Shown here: positions 36,326 to 45,318 of the stretch, piece by piece
Layout of the letters: every line of letters begins with the position of its first letter
Numbering within the stretch: position 1 is the stretch's first letter
Origin: Alteromonas lipotrueiana
GTDB taxonomy: Bacteria > Pseudomonadota > Gammaproteobacteria > Enterobacterales > Alteromonadaceae
DNA: 64,000 bases
NCBI RefSeq assembly: GCF_019249245.1
Contig: NZ_JAESDK010000003.1
Span: 124,001 to 188,000, forward strand
Direction of reading: 5' to 3'
The notes under the pieces: model-generated
Seen by the model: the letters and a program-made list of their open reading frames with translations, nothing else
The model's database searches: none
Told to the model about the DNA's origin: nothing
Program-made: the position numbers and the translations under genes

Positions 36326-36386
36326 AGTGTTTTTCAGCCTACCGATAGGTTTAAAGTAAGTAACAATCAGGTTATGATACAACAAA

Positions 36387-36401
36387 GTTAAACGTTTACC
36401 C
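36387..36401. promoter_or_regulatory. LacI-type operator candidate between GH42 and GH36 genes
   Basis: GTTAAACGTTTACCC is near-palindromic around ACGT and, read on the minus strand, gives GGGTAAACGTTTAAC, closely matching the sites at 27444 and 42466. It lies 62 bases before the GH42 start and 87 before GH36, where it could control both promoters. Confidence 0.65.
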
Positions 36402-36487
36402 TGATAGTTGTACGTTTTTTACTGATGATGTTTTTACCATAACAGGCGGCGCACGCTTTCGCACGCTTAACCTAACGTAAGGCTGAT

Positions 36488-38617
36488 ATGATTACTTTTC
36501 CTGAATTTGTAACACTACATAACGCTCATACCAGTCTGGTATTTGACTGTCGCCGCCAAACACCTTCGTTACTTCATTTTGGTAACCGTTTGGGCACCCA
36601 CACTACCCCGCAAATGCTGGCAACATTGGCGACCCGCCAGGAAGCAAAGTGCGCTCCGGTTACCGAACCGCCTGTTTCATTAGTACCTACCCATGGTGAA
36701 GGTTTTACGGGTGCGCCCGGGCTTGAGTTATTTGGTAAAATAGATGAATGGGCGGCAGGTTTTTCGTTAACTGACATCGAAGCAAATGATCTAAGCGCCC
36801 GTTTTGAGCTTAGTGACGAACATCGTCAGCTAACATTAATTCTGAAAATTGAACTGGACACTCACACCAGCATTTGTACCTTCAGCAGTACTTTAAAAAA
36901 CACCTCTGAAAACGCAATCAACCTTAACTATCTGAATGCCGCCACCTTGGCTTTACCTGCCTACATTGACACGGTACGTGCTTTTGAAGGGCGTTGGTCA
37001 AATGAATTTCAAACCCAGGATCACGCATTATTTATGGGCAGTTATGTTCGGGAAAACCGGCGGGGAAAAACATCTCACGACACTTTTCCGGGTTTGTTGG
37101 CGTTTCCGGCTCATACGCGTGAAGAAAGCGGCGATTGTTATGGGTTTCATCTGGGGGCTTCAGCCAACCATAAATTGCGGGCTGAAATAATGGCCGACGG
37201 CCGGGGCTACGTGCAGTTTGGTGAACTGTTATTTCCAGGTGAAGTTACCCTGAATGCAAACGAGTCATATACCTCTCCGGTTTTATACTGCGGTTTTTCT
37301 GATTGCGGATTTTCTTCGTTATCGCAGCAATTTCATCGGTATATTCGCCAAAACATACTGTCGGAGGCGGTTAACAACAAACCCAGACCGGTACACTATA
37401 ATACCTGGGAAGGGATTTATTTTGACCACGATACAAAAACTCTGTCTACGCTTGCCGACACGGTGGCCGAGTTAGGGGTTGAGCGTTTTGTACTTGATGA
37501 TGGCTGGTTTAAGGGCCGCCGGGGTGACAACGCCGGCCTGGGAGACTGGCAGGTAGATACCCAAATTTACCCGCAGGGGCTAAGTGGCCTGATTGATCAC
37601 GTAATAAGTAAAAACATGGAATTTGGTATCTGGTTTGAGCCCGAAATGGTTAATCCAGACTCTGATCTATATCGGGCCCACCCAGAGTGGGTACTGCAGA
37701 CCATTAATAATGAACAGGTGCCCTTTCGTAATCAATATGTGCTTGATTTAACGAACCCCGATGTAGTGAACTACCTGTTTGAAGCCATTGATACCTTACT
37801 CACAGAACACCCCCACATAAGCTATATTAAGTGGGATATGAATCGCGATGTTAATCACCCTGGCAACGCCCGGGGCCGGCCCGCGATGGCTGAGCAAATT
37901 CGTTCGTTGTATCGCCTTATCGCCTCTATACGAGAAGCGCATCCGCACCTTGAGATTGAAAGCTGTTGTTCGGGGGGGGGACGGGTCGATCTTGGGATAT
38001 TACAGCACACCGACCGATTCTGGACATCTGATTCTAACGATGCATTAGACCGGTTAGGCATTCAGCGGGGATTTTCATTCTTTTTCCCTAATGAGGTAAT
38101 GGGCGCGCATGTCGGTCCACGTGATTGTCATATCACGGGTCGTACCTTATCTATAGAGCTTCGCTGCGCTGTGGCATTGTTTGGCCATATGGGCATTGAA
38201 ATGGACCCTCGCGAACTGACCACCCACGAACAGACGGTGGTAAAAGCCGCAATAGCGCTTTACAAGCAACATCGTACATTGCTGCATACCGCCCATCTTC
38301 ATCGTTTAGACACCGATGGCCTTAGCATCAATTTTGGCTATGTTTCTGCTGATAAAGACGAGGCTCTTTTTGCCTATAACAGTATCAGAGAAACCCCACG
38401 CACTACCCCGTCCAGACTCTATTTTACCGGACTGGCCGCAAACCGAAATTATACGCTAAGTCGAATTTGGCCCGAGGTTCTCAACGAATATTCTGAGTCG
38501 GTTTTACAAGCCCTTGATAAAAAGATATTCAGCGGAGAAGCGTTGATGCAGGCTGGTCTGCAACTGCCGGTACTATTCCCCCAAACCAGCATTATTTTCC
38601 ATCTGAACGCCGACTAA
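36488..38617 (+). CDS. GH36 alpha-galactosidase
   Basis: A 709-residue cytosolic enzyme. The N-terminal beta-sandwich (to about 300) precedes the barrel with VERFVLDDGWFKGRRGDN, nucleophile Asp450 (YIKWDMNRDV), the conserved ESCCSGGGRVD, and acid/base Asp515 (WTSDSNDALDR). These are the hallmarks of GH36 raffinose/melibiose-type alpha-galactosidases. TAAGG lies before the ATG. A run of nine G (37972-37980) encodes the SGGGR motif and is a possible slippage or sequencing-error site. A bidirectional terminator follows. Confidence 0.96.
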   Translation: MITFPEFVTLHNAHTSLVFDCRRQTPSLLHFGNRLGTHTTPQMLATLATRQEAKCAPVTEPPVSLVPTHGEGFTGAPGLELFGKIDEWAAGFSLTDIEANDLSARFELSDEHRQLTLILKIELDTHTSICTFSSTLKNTSENAINLNYLNAATLALPAYIDTVRAFEGRWSNEFQTQDHALFMGSYVRENRRGKTSHDTFPGLLAFPAHTREESGDCYGFHLGASANHKLRAEIMADGRGYVQFGELLFPGEVTLNANESYTSPVLYCGFSDCGFSSLSQQFHRYIRQNILSEAVNNKPRPVHYNTWEGIYFDHDTKTLSTLADTVAELGVERFVLDDGWFKGRRGDNAGLGDWQVDTQIYPQGLSGLIDHVISKNMEFGIWFEPEMVNPDSDLYRAHPEWVLQTINNEQVPFRNQYVLDLTNPDVVNYLFEAIDTLLTEHPHISYIKWDMNRDVNHPGNARGRPAMAEQIRSLYRLIASIREAHPHLEIESCCSGGGRVDLGILQHTDRFWTSDSNDALDRLGIQRGFSFFFPNEVMGAHVGPRDCHITGRTLSIELRCAVALFGHMGIEMDPRELTTHEQTVVKAAIALYKQHRTLLHTAHLHRLDTDGLSINFGYVSADKDEALFAYNSIRETPRTTPSRLYFTGLAANRNYTLSRIWPEVLNEYSESVLQALDKKIFSGEALMQAGLQLPVLFPQTSIIFHLNAD

Positions 38618-38634
38618 CTTCTATCGGCTTCGAT

Positions 38635-38669
38635 AATACGCCGTCTGCATTTTTCGGCGGCGTATTTTT
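38635..38669. terminator. Bidirectional intrinsic terminator
   Basis: AATACGCCG and CGGCGTATT form a perfect 9-bp stem with a 14-base loop, flanked by a T-run on the plus side (TTTTT). It lies between the convergent GH36 and hydrolase genes. Confidence 0.88.
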
Positions 38670-38670
38670 A

Positions 38671-39945
38671 TTACTTATGCTCCATGCTCATACCGGTCGA
38701 ATAACGGTTATCAAACCCTGTCCAGGGTTCAGGCACTTTGCCTTCTTGCGAAGTCTGATTACTATCGCCATTTACCTGCAACATACTGCAGTCTTGTTTT
38801 TGTTGTTTTATGTGGCAATTCATCATAGCCAACACAAAATGTTTGGTAATATTATTTAAAGTTTGTGTTTGCCAGGCCGGTTCGTAGTAATGACCAATAT
38901 CCAGCTCATTCCCTAATGCTTCTTCAGGGGCTGGATGAGCGGCTATATTATGACGCGCGTTGTGCAGAGTCAGCAATTGTGTACCCTGACTACCGGTGTT
39001 TTCAAACAGCCATCTAATTCCCTGATAGCCAGAAATATCATCCAAATCACCCGCTATATACATAATGGGGGATGCTATCGCTTCCAATGATTTTTTACTG
39101 AACACGGGTATTTGTCCGCCCCACGGCGCCAGAGCTACCCCTGCGGCCCAGCGTGTATCAGGTTTGGTGTTCGATGATTTGCCTGCAGAACAGGTATTTA
39201 AACGCTGTGCCAGCGATTTGGCTTGTTCAGAGTCTTTGACCCCGGTAAAACGCCCCGCGGTCTCTGGCGAAAAATTATAGCAACCGCCCAACGTACTGAG
39301 TAGTCCATACCCGCCCATTGAATAACCCACTAAACCAGCTTTGTCCTTATTAATGTGTTGACCGAATGTGTCATGCTCAAAAAGTTTATCCAGCGTAACT
39401 TGCTGGTCACGTGAACGGTTAAACAACGTTCCGGGAAATCCTGCATAAGGAGCCTTGGCAAAGTCAATATCTTCATTGGTTGAACCAGTATGATCAATAG
39501 CTGCCACCACGTAGCCATAGCTTGCCAGGTGCTCGCCCAGATAATACATAAGGTGTCGATAACCCGTGTACCCATGAGACATAACCACCAAAGGATACTT
39601 TCCCTTGGCTATCTCGACATTACGCGAGGCTTTTCCTTTAATACTAAAGCTGTTGTGGTTGCGGGTGACATTTTCATAAACTGCGTTTTCTTTTGATTGA
39701 GACGTTGGATACCAGATTTCCAGGGTAAGGTTCCGGGCTGTGCGCTCATCTGAAAAAAGCTGAGGGTGCGAATCGGAAGTTATCGTGGTGGTTTTAACGC
39801 CTACTGAATAAGCGCCGGTGGTGCTCAACTCAGGTGTAACATCTTTTGGCAGGTTTTGATATAACGTTTGCTGGGCAAAAGCGACGCAGGTAAAGACTGA
39901 CAACTTCACAGCCAACAATAAAGATAAAGGGTTAAACGTTTTCAT
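38671..39945 (-). CDS. Exported alpha/beta-hydrolase (dienelactone hydrolase / PAF-acetylhydrolase-like)
   Basis: A 424-residue protein with a signal peptide (cleaved near AFAQ, residue 25). The hydrolase domain has LEIWYPTSQ, VVMSHGYTGYRHLMYYLGEHLASYGYVV (oxyanion region), the nucleophile elbow GLVGYSMGGYG, an acid in GDLDDISG and a His in NARHNIAAHP. This resembles chlorophyllase, PAF-acetylhydrolase and dienelactone hydrolase-like esterases. In a galactoside locus it may remove ester groups from glycans, but this is inference only. It lies between GH36 and GH97. Confidence 0.85.
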   Translation of the reverse strand: MKTFNPLSLLLAVKLSVFTCVAFAQQTLYQNLPKDVTPELSTTGAYSVGVKTTTITSDSHPQLFSDERTARNLTLEIWYPTSQSKENAVYENVTRNHNSFSIKGKASRNVEIAKGKYPLVVMSHGYTGYRHLMYYLGEHLASYGYVVAAIDHTGSTNEDIDFAKAPYAGFPGTLFNRSRDQQVTLDKLFEHDTFGQHINKDKAGLVGYSMGGYGLLSTLGGCYNFSPETAGRFTGVKDSEQAKSLAQRLNTCSAGKSSNTKPDTRWAAGVALAPWGGQIPVFSKKSLEAIASPIMYIAGDLDDISGYQGIRWLFENTGSQGTQLLTLHNARHNIAAHPAPEEALGNELDIGHYYEPAWQTQTLNNITKHFVLAMMNCHIKQQKQDCSMLQVNGDSNQTSQEGKVPEPWTGFDNRYSTGMSMEHK

Positions 39946-40122
39946 TTCAATGCGTATTTGGCGGATAATTGCTCGATAATAACAGGCTCTGCTGTTTAAA
40001 CAATCGCCTTATGTAAATATAATGTTGATTATATTTTTCTAGATAATACGCTGGGTTCAATAACAGAGAAAAAAAACAGCCACTAGCTTAATGCGGATAA
40101 GTTCAGGAAAAGCTGATAAAAT

Positions 40123-40168
40123 AAAGGGCTACGGCGATGATTGATAAAATCTAACTGTAGCCCTTTTG
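40123..40168. terminator. Bidirectional terminator downstream of GH97
   Basis: AAAGGGCTAC and GTAGCCCTTT form a 10-bp stem with a 24-base loop, with T-runs possible on either strand. It lies about 160 bases after the GH97 stop in an otherwise featureless 380-base gap (39946-40326). Confidence 0.75.
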
Positions 40169-40326
40169 CTATAAGACTTTTAGCTATTCTTACAGCTACT
40201 GTCATTAGCCTGCTGAATTGAATAGTACTTACATATTTATTTAAAAAACGCTTAAAGACTGGCCTTACGCAATCAAGGGCTTTTTCATCATTTAACGCTT
40301 TACATCAAGCTTGCGAAAACCCACCG

Positions 40327-42369
40327 TTACTTTCTGACAGGCGTTAGTCTTGCCGTATAGCCGCCGCCTGCTTTCATTTTCATGGTCAGCGTGGTGTTCG
40401 CCGTTACCGTTTTGCGGATCACCTTATAATCTTCGGCCCAGCGATCCGCATTGATGCCATCCTGGAAAATCGTTATTTCAAACTCACCTTCTGGCAAAAA
40501 TGACAGGGAGAGTGGCAACTCGCGAGGGTTTTCATCCGTCATTGCGCCTATAAACCAGCGCTCACCAGAACGACGGGCTACCGTAATGTAGTCACCAACC
40601 TTTCCATGCAAGGGGATGGTGTCGTCCCACACAGTAGGCACTTTTGAAATGAACGTCGTGCTTTCTGACTCTTCACGATAACGCGTTGGCGTATCGGCCA
40701 TCATCTGCAGCGGGCTTTCAAACACTGTAAACATCGCCATCTGATGCACGCGTGTAGTCTGGCTCATGGGACGATTAAAGCGAATCGCAAAGTCCTTATG
40801 GTTTTCATCCTTGCCGCTGTACTGAATTTTCTTAAAAGCTGCCGGCCCCACCGCATTAGACATCGCGCCCGGGGTATAATCCATAGGGCCTGCTACCATA
40901 CGGATGAAAGGCAACGTGGTATTGTGCTGCGGCGTGCTTTCGTCACTCCACTTGTTCCACTCAAGCCCTTTCACGCCCTCGCGGCTTATCACGTTCGGAT
41001 AGGTGCGACGCAGTCCTGCAGGTTTGTAGGAGCCATGAAAATCCACCAGCAGATTACGTTTTGCCGCTTCGTGTGCGACCTTCCAGTAGAAATTCACCAT
41101 TTCCTGATCGTCACGCTGAAAAAAATCCGGCTTTATGCCTACCGCTCCTAACTCAGCGAAGCGATCCATCGCCTCATCAAACTGCTCTTTTAACGTCAGC
41201 CAGGTCGTCCATAAAATAATGCCTACGCCTTTGCTTTTGGCATAGCGGATCACCTCTGGTACATCGAAGCCTTCGACCGAGCCCATCAGGTCCCCAAGCG
41301 GGTACCAGCCCTCATCTAAAATCACGTACTCAACGCCGTAATCAGCCGCAAAGTCGATGTAATACTTGTAAGTTTCGGTATTTAATCCGGCTTTAAAATC
41401 CACGCCGTGAATATTGTTGGCGTTGTACCAGTCCCAAGCCACCTTACCAGGCTTGATCCAGCTGGTGTCTTCAATTTTTGAGGGAATGGCTAACTGATAG
41501 GTTAATTGATTGGTCAGCAGCTCGGCGTCGGTTTTTGCTATCGCGAGCACACGCCACGGATAATCACGGGTGCCATCGGTTTTGGCAATGTAATCGGCAC
41601 GAGCAGTAACCGGCTGGTTTCTGTCTTCCCAGGGGGCTTCACCCTTCTTAACTGCGCTAGGTAAGTTCGCAAAGGTACCGGTAAAGCCGTTTTCACCGTT
41701 TCCGGTTAACCACAGCCCGGCATAGTCATGCAGTGCGGTTTCCGTAATAAGCACGTTACCCGCATCCATTGTAACCATGGCCGGAGTGCTAGAAAGCGTC
41801 TGCTTACCTACGGCACTTACCGGCTGGTAGATATAGCTACGTTCGTTATGTGAGTACAAACTTTCTTCTTCGGGCAGATATACATCGGCGTCATCAGGGA
41901 AAATAAATTCTGCGACTTCTGATGTCACCGTTACCGGATTGTCCCAGTGTGTGCTGAAGCGATAAGCAACACCATCATCATACGCCCTAAAAGTGACTGT
42001 CAGCCCGTTTTCAAAGTCGACGCTCAGTTCATTAAAGTTGTCCTGAATGCTCGCAGATTTCACTTTGACTTCAGGGGTGAGTGTCTGCGATATCGATTTT
42101 TCATTGACCTCTTTGATGCTCGTGTCGTCGGTTAAAGAGGCATGCTGCGTGGTAATGAAGTTCACTTTGGAAGGCAGCAGCAAAGCCTGATCATTCAACG
42201 TTACCGCATAGGTCACTACATCAGTTACTGATAGCGTCACATCAACAGATTTATCCGGAGACGATACAGTGAATGTGTCTGCATTCACTGCGCTGGTCCC
42301 AACCAACCACACCACAGGGATAAGTGCGGTGTTTACCCATTTTTTACTACTGGTGAATTCCTGACTCAT
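40327..42369 (-). CDS. GH97 exo-alpha-glycosidase, exported (probably alpha-galactosidase type)
   Basis: A 680-residue protein with a signal peptide (cleaved near VNAD, residue 31). GH97 features are the N-terminal beta-supersandwich, KVAWDWYNANN, the barrel with YVILDEGWYPLGD and GIILWTTWLT, and GIKPDFFQRDDQEMV. The Asp in this last segment corresponds to the nucleophile of retaining GH97 alpha-galactosidases; inverting SusB-type alpha-glucosidases lack it. A Glu in GLEWNKWSDE is the likely acid/base. The start at 42369 has AGAGGAAAG upstream. Together with GH42 and GH36 it points to alpha-galactoside breakdown starting in the periplasm. Confidence 0.92.
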   Translation of the reverse strand: MSQEFTSSKKWVNTALIPVVWLVGTSAVNADTFTVSSPDKSVDVTLSVTDVVTYAVTLNDQALLLPSKVNFITTQHASLTDDTSIKEVNEKSISQTLTPEVKVKSASIQDNFNELSVDFENGLTVTFRAYDDGVAYRFSTHWDNPVTVTSEVAEFIFPDDADVYLPEEESLYSHNERSYIYQPVSAVGKQTLSSTPAMVTMDAGNVLITETALHDYAGLWLTGNGENGFTGTFANLPSAVKKGEAPWEDRNQPVTARADYIAKTDGTRDYPWRVLAIAKTDAELLTNQLTYQLAIPSKIEDTSWIKPGKVAWDWYNANNIHGVDFKAGLNTETYKYYIDFAADYGVEYVILDEGWYPLGDLMGSVEGFDVPEVIRYAKSKGVGIILWTTWLTLKEQFDEAMDRFAELGAVGIKPDFFQRDDQEMVNFYWKVAHEAAKRNLLVDFHGSYKPAGLRRTYPNVISREGVKGLEWNKWSDESTPQHNTTLPFIRMVAGPMDYTPGAMSNAVGPAAFKKIQYSGKDENHKDFAIRFNRPMSQTTRVHQMAMFTVFESPLQMMADTPTRYREESESTTFISKVPTVWDDTIPLHGKVGDYITVARRSGERWFIGAMTDENPRELPLSLSFLPEGEFEITIFQDGINADRWAEDYKVIRKTVTANTTLTMKMKAGGGYTARLTPVRK

Positions 42370-42465
42370 AACTTTCCTCTTTTTAGCTTGAACCACTGAT
42401 TTGCGATTTACCAAGCATGGCATCCAGTGTGTATAGAAAACATTAACATAAAGAATAGCAGGAAA

Positions 42466-42482
42466 GGGTAAACGATTACACC
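42466..42482. promoter_or_regulatory. LacI-type operator candidate upstream of GH97
   Basis: GGGTAAACGATTACACC matches the sites at 27444 and 36387 in the GGGWAAACGWTTMACY pattern, with one break in the palindrome. It lies 97 bases before the GH97 start. A half-similar sequence (GGGTAAACGTAAAC) occurs near 42594. Confidence 0.6.
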
Positions 42483-42657
42483 AAATAACAAACCAATCTT
42501 AATCGTTTAAGTTTTTGCGTATTTTGGAATATGCTAAGTTAGTGTTTTTCTGGCACCAATTACCGGAATCCCCCCTACCGTCTAAGCTCACGGCGGGTAA
42601 ACGTAAACAACAAGGTTAGCCAATAATGCAGCTTCCATAAGAAGGTCCGCGGTTGCG

Positions 42658-42672
42658 TAATGCCCCTCAATT
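42658..42672 (+). repeat. Left inverted repeat of the IS4 remnant
   Basis: TAATGCCCCTCAATT; 12 of 15 bases match the reverse complement of 43697-43711. It marks the likely left end of the element. Confidence 0.65.
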
Positions 42673-42701
42673 CAGAGGTTGACATTCGGTATAAGAAGAT
42701 C

Positions 42702-42730
42702 AAAATCCGATGATCGTGTCATCGGATTTT
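42702..42730 (+). promoter_or_regulatory. Hairpin at the start of the IS transposase
   Basis: A perfect 12-bp stem (AAAATCCGATGA / TCATCGGATTTT) with a five-base loop lies directly before the transposase coding remnant. IS4-group elements such as IS10 and IS50 use hairpins here to block translation from read-through transcripts; the same role is inferred. Confidence 0.55.
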
Positions 42731-42731
42731 A

Positions 42732-43712
42732 TTGGGGAGCTTTCAGAAGCCCGCGCGCGTACATCAATGTCTCCCCGAGTTTCGTTGTCTGGCTGACATT
42801 TTAGACTCAGATATTATTGAATCTTGCCTTACTTCTCATAGCGTTGTCACTCTGCGCAAACGCAAGCTGCCAATAGATGCGATGATTTGGGCAGTGATAG
42901 GATATCGTTAATCAGAACGGGTTCTGTTCGTCAGTTGATCAACAGCCTGAATATTATTTTGCCACAAGATGTTGATTATGTAGCATGCCGTGACAAGGCT
43001 AGGAAAAATTAGGCTCTGAAGTCGTCGAATATGTATTTTATCAGTCTGCAAACCGTTGGCATCAGCGTGCTGAGCATCCTCAGTGGTGTGACTTATCCTT
43101 TTATGGTCTTGATGGCGTGGTCTGGCGTACACCAGATACCCTAACCAAAAGTGAAAAATTTGCCCGAACCGCTAATTAATCCTATGAAGCGACCTGTCTT
43201 CAGGTAAGCATGGTAAGAATGATGAAACTAAGTAGTCATTTGATACTGAATAGTGCGTTCGATAGCGTGGCAGAAAATGAAATGAACCTAGTGTCGAAGC
43301 TGGTTGTAACGATACCAGAAAGCATCACTCTCATATACCACAAACTATCGAGGTCAGACTGTATGGCGTATCCGGCCGCTGAAATTGTTCACCTGTATTC
43401 TCATCGCTGAGAAATCGAACTGGGCTAGCGTGAAATGAAACAGCACATGCTGGAGAGTTGTTTTATCTTCCCCCTGAACTTATCGTTCAGGGATGTTTGG
43501 GTGTTCCGTTGGTCTATAATCTTATACGATACAAAATGATTCTGATGGCCCATTCACTAAAAGGGGTATTTCCAAATCAGCTGAGTTTCCGAGATGCGTT
43601 ATACCATATTATAACGTTAACCATGATGCCGCTCTATGCCCTAGGCTATGTGTCAAAAATTGTTTTAGATATAGAAAAAGGAATGCCGCTCACAATAAGT
43701 GAACGGCATTAG
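42732..43712 (+). pseudogene. IS4-family transposase remnant
   Basis: Several pieces in different frames together follow the IS4 transposase order. They are an N-terminal block (HQCLPEFRCLADIL, then LRKRKLPIDAMIWAVIG), a frameshift near 42903, SVRQLINSLNIILPQDVDYV, EVVEYVFYQSANRWHQRAEH and FYGLDGVVWRTPDT, a stop, and MKLSSHLILNSAFDS. A deletion of roughly 100 codons near 43350 follows. The last pieces are AAEIVHLYSHR-EIELG (stop codons replacing expected sense codons), another shift, and finally LVYNLIRYKMILMAHSLKG with NQLSFRDALYHII. At least two frameshifts, several stops and the deletion make it inactive. Short open frames inside it are not genes. Confidence 0.88.
43697..43711 (-). repeat. 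Right inverted repeat of the IS4 remnant
   Basis: AAGTGAACGGCATTA, the imperfect inverse of the left end at 42658; it overlaps the end of the transposase frame. Confidence 0.65.
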
Positions 43713-43748
43713 CCCCCTGGCTGCTTTTTAAAGGCGGCAGTTTCACAG

Positions 43749-45056
43749 TTAGAAACTGGTATTAACCTGTACACTTAAAATGTGGGCATTCGCTGACTGA
43801 GTTCCGGTAACGGTAGAAGTTAACGGACCAATTTGGCGGGTTTTATCTACTTTTGCCTCACGACCATTCAGATAAGCATAACCGACATCAATTGCTGTCG
43901 TGTCGGTTACCGAATAGGTCAGACCTGCGGTTATCCACTGGCGGTCGGTATCAGGAATACTTAATGACCGGTTTTCGGTGGTTACAGCACCATCATCGTA
44001 AGCGTATCCGGCTCGCAATGTCATAGCATTGTCTAACTTGTACGTAACCCCAAGGGCTCCGCGCCATGAGTCTTCAAAATCTTCCTGTTTGATAAGAAAA
44101 TCATCGCCGCTGGCTAGGTTGGCCTCAAGTTTATCAAATGTGCTCCAGTCGGTGAAAACCGCACTGGCTTGTACCGACCAGCGCTTATTGATTTTTTGGT
44201 TCACTGCCAGTTCGGTAATTGCAGCAAGGTTAATATCAACTTTGCCCGGCTGATTTAGCTCACTTCGAATTTGTGAGCTTATGTCGCCATCAAGCTCAAG
44301 TTCAGTTTCTGCCCGGTAAGACAATGCAATATGCGTACTTTCTGTCGCCTGCCAAAAGACACCGACATTCCATCCATAGCCCCAGTCGTCACCTTCTAAA
44401 CTGAACAAAGAGGCATTGGCCGGTAATTCCTGGCCTACTGCCTGTGACAAAATTGGGGTTAACGAATTTGACACTGCAGAGTTGATTTCAGCTTCTGCAT
44501 AAGTGGCACTAACCCCCAGCCCTAAATGCAATGTGTCGGTGACTTTGTAAGAAACCGCAGGGTTTATAGTGAACGACTTTACTTCTGCAGCGTCGGCAAA
44601 ATGCAATGCTTCAAAGTCTGAGCTGTAGTCAGTACGCAATCCATACGTAGTAAACCCACCTACGCCTACAGACCATTTATCGTCAATGGGTGTGGTGTAA
44701 AACAATGCAGGTACCAACGCCGTATCAGCAATATTGTCTTCACTGGATTCAGTGGATACCACAGGTACATTGCCTTGCTCGGTCATCAGCGACGTATTCG
44801 TCTGAGCACTTACATCAACATTTGGATCGATAAAGCTGATTGCGCCACTGAACTCTGCCTTTTTAAATAAACCAATTGCAGCAGGATTGGTCGCTAAAAC
44901 AGAAGCATTTTCTGGCATAGCCGCTTGGCCGGCAAAAGCCCGGCCCAGTCCGTTAGCACTATGTTCATTTACCTGAAAACCCGCAGCTAAGACCGACGAA
45001 GACATGCACGAAACAGCCACACCTACCGATATGAATAATTTAGAGTGTTTAAACAT
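43749..45056 (-). CDS. FadL/TodX-family outer-membrane transporter
   Basis: A 435-residue outer-membrane barrel. A signal peptide is cleaved near VLAAGFQ (residue 24), giving the AGFQVNEHSANGLGRAFAG N-terminal hatch typical of FadL, followed by ENASVLATNPAAIG (the NPA motif). Strands continue to the C-terminal Phe (VQVNTSF). FadL proteins import long-chain fatty acids and other hydrophobic compounds across the outer membrane. It is monocistronic and lies just after the IS remnant. The substrate range cannot be told. Confidence 0.94.
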   Translation of the reverse strand: MFKHSKLFISVGVAVSCMSSSVLAAGFQVNEHSANGLGRAFAGQAAMPENASVLATNPAAIGLFKKAEFSGAISFIDPNVDVSAQTNTSLMTEQGNVPVVSTESSEDNIADTALVPALFYTTPIDDKWSVGVGGFTTYGLRTDYSSDFEALHFADAAEVKSFTINPAVSYKVTDTLHLGLGVSATYAEAEINSAVSNSLTPILSQAVGQELPANASLFSLEGDDWGYGWNVGVFWQATESTHIALSYRAETELELDGDISSQIRSELNQPGKVDINLAAITELAVNQKINKRWSVQASAVFTDWSTFDKLEANLASGDDFLIKQEDFEDSWRGALGVTYKLDNAMTLRAGYAYDDGAVTTENRSLSIPDTDRQWITAGLTYSVTDTTAIDVGYAYLNGREAKVDKTRQIGPLTSTVTGTQSANAHILSVQVNTSF

Positions 45057-45318
45057 AAAATTCCCTGGCTTTTAAAAAAAGTGAAAAGCGGTACACGACG
45101 CGGTTTTAAGAAAAGGTTTAGCTAAACAACGTCGGGCAAATATGCCGCTAAGATTACGATTTAGAACAACACGCCGCAACCATTAGCAATTCCGATTGCT
45201 GACAAATCATACAAACAAGCTATAAAACTTTTATTTAAAAACATTTAACATACATTTATATAACTTTTTTAACATTTTCGGCGACTTTAATATCAGAGAT
45301 AGTTTTGTTATTTCTAGC

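Larger units (their letters stand above)
42658..43711 (+). mobile_element. Degenerate IS4-family insertion sequence
   Basis: An element of about 1.05 kb bounded by imperfect inverted repeats and filled by a broken IS4-family transposase. The left end reads TAATGCCCCTCAATT and the right end, reversed, TAATGCCGTTCACTT (12 of 15 identical). No target-site duplication could be recognised. Intact relatives are near 1.4 kb, so about 0.3-0.4 kb has been lost internally. It sits between GH97 and the FadL gene. Confidence 0.8.

Noticed and set aside
39929..39943. Fourth LacI-type operator-like sequence (GGGTTAAACGTTTTC)
   Set aside because: It lies inside the first codons of the exported hydrolase (encoding KTFNP), so it is probably coincidence, although an operator over the start codon cannot be excluded.
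43210..43410. Open frame that could be read as a small gene
   Set aside because: It is a fragment of the broken IS4 transposase (SSHLILNSAFDS, then EIVHLYSHR) and lacks a start of its own.
43458..43712. Open frame encoding an apparently intact 84-residue protein
   Set aside because: It is the C-terminal end of the same dead transposase (LVYNLIRYKMILMAHSLKG), reached only after a frameshift.
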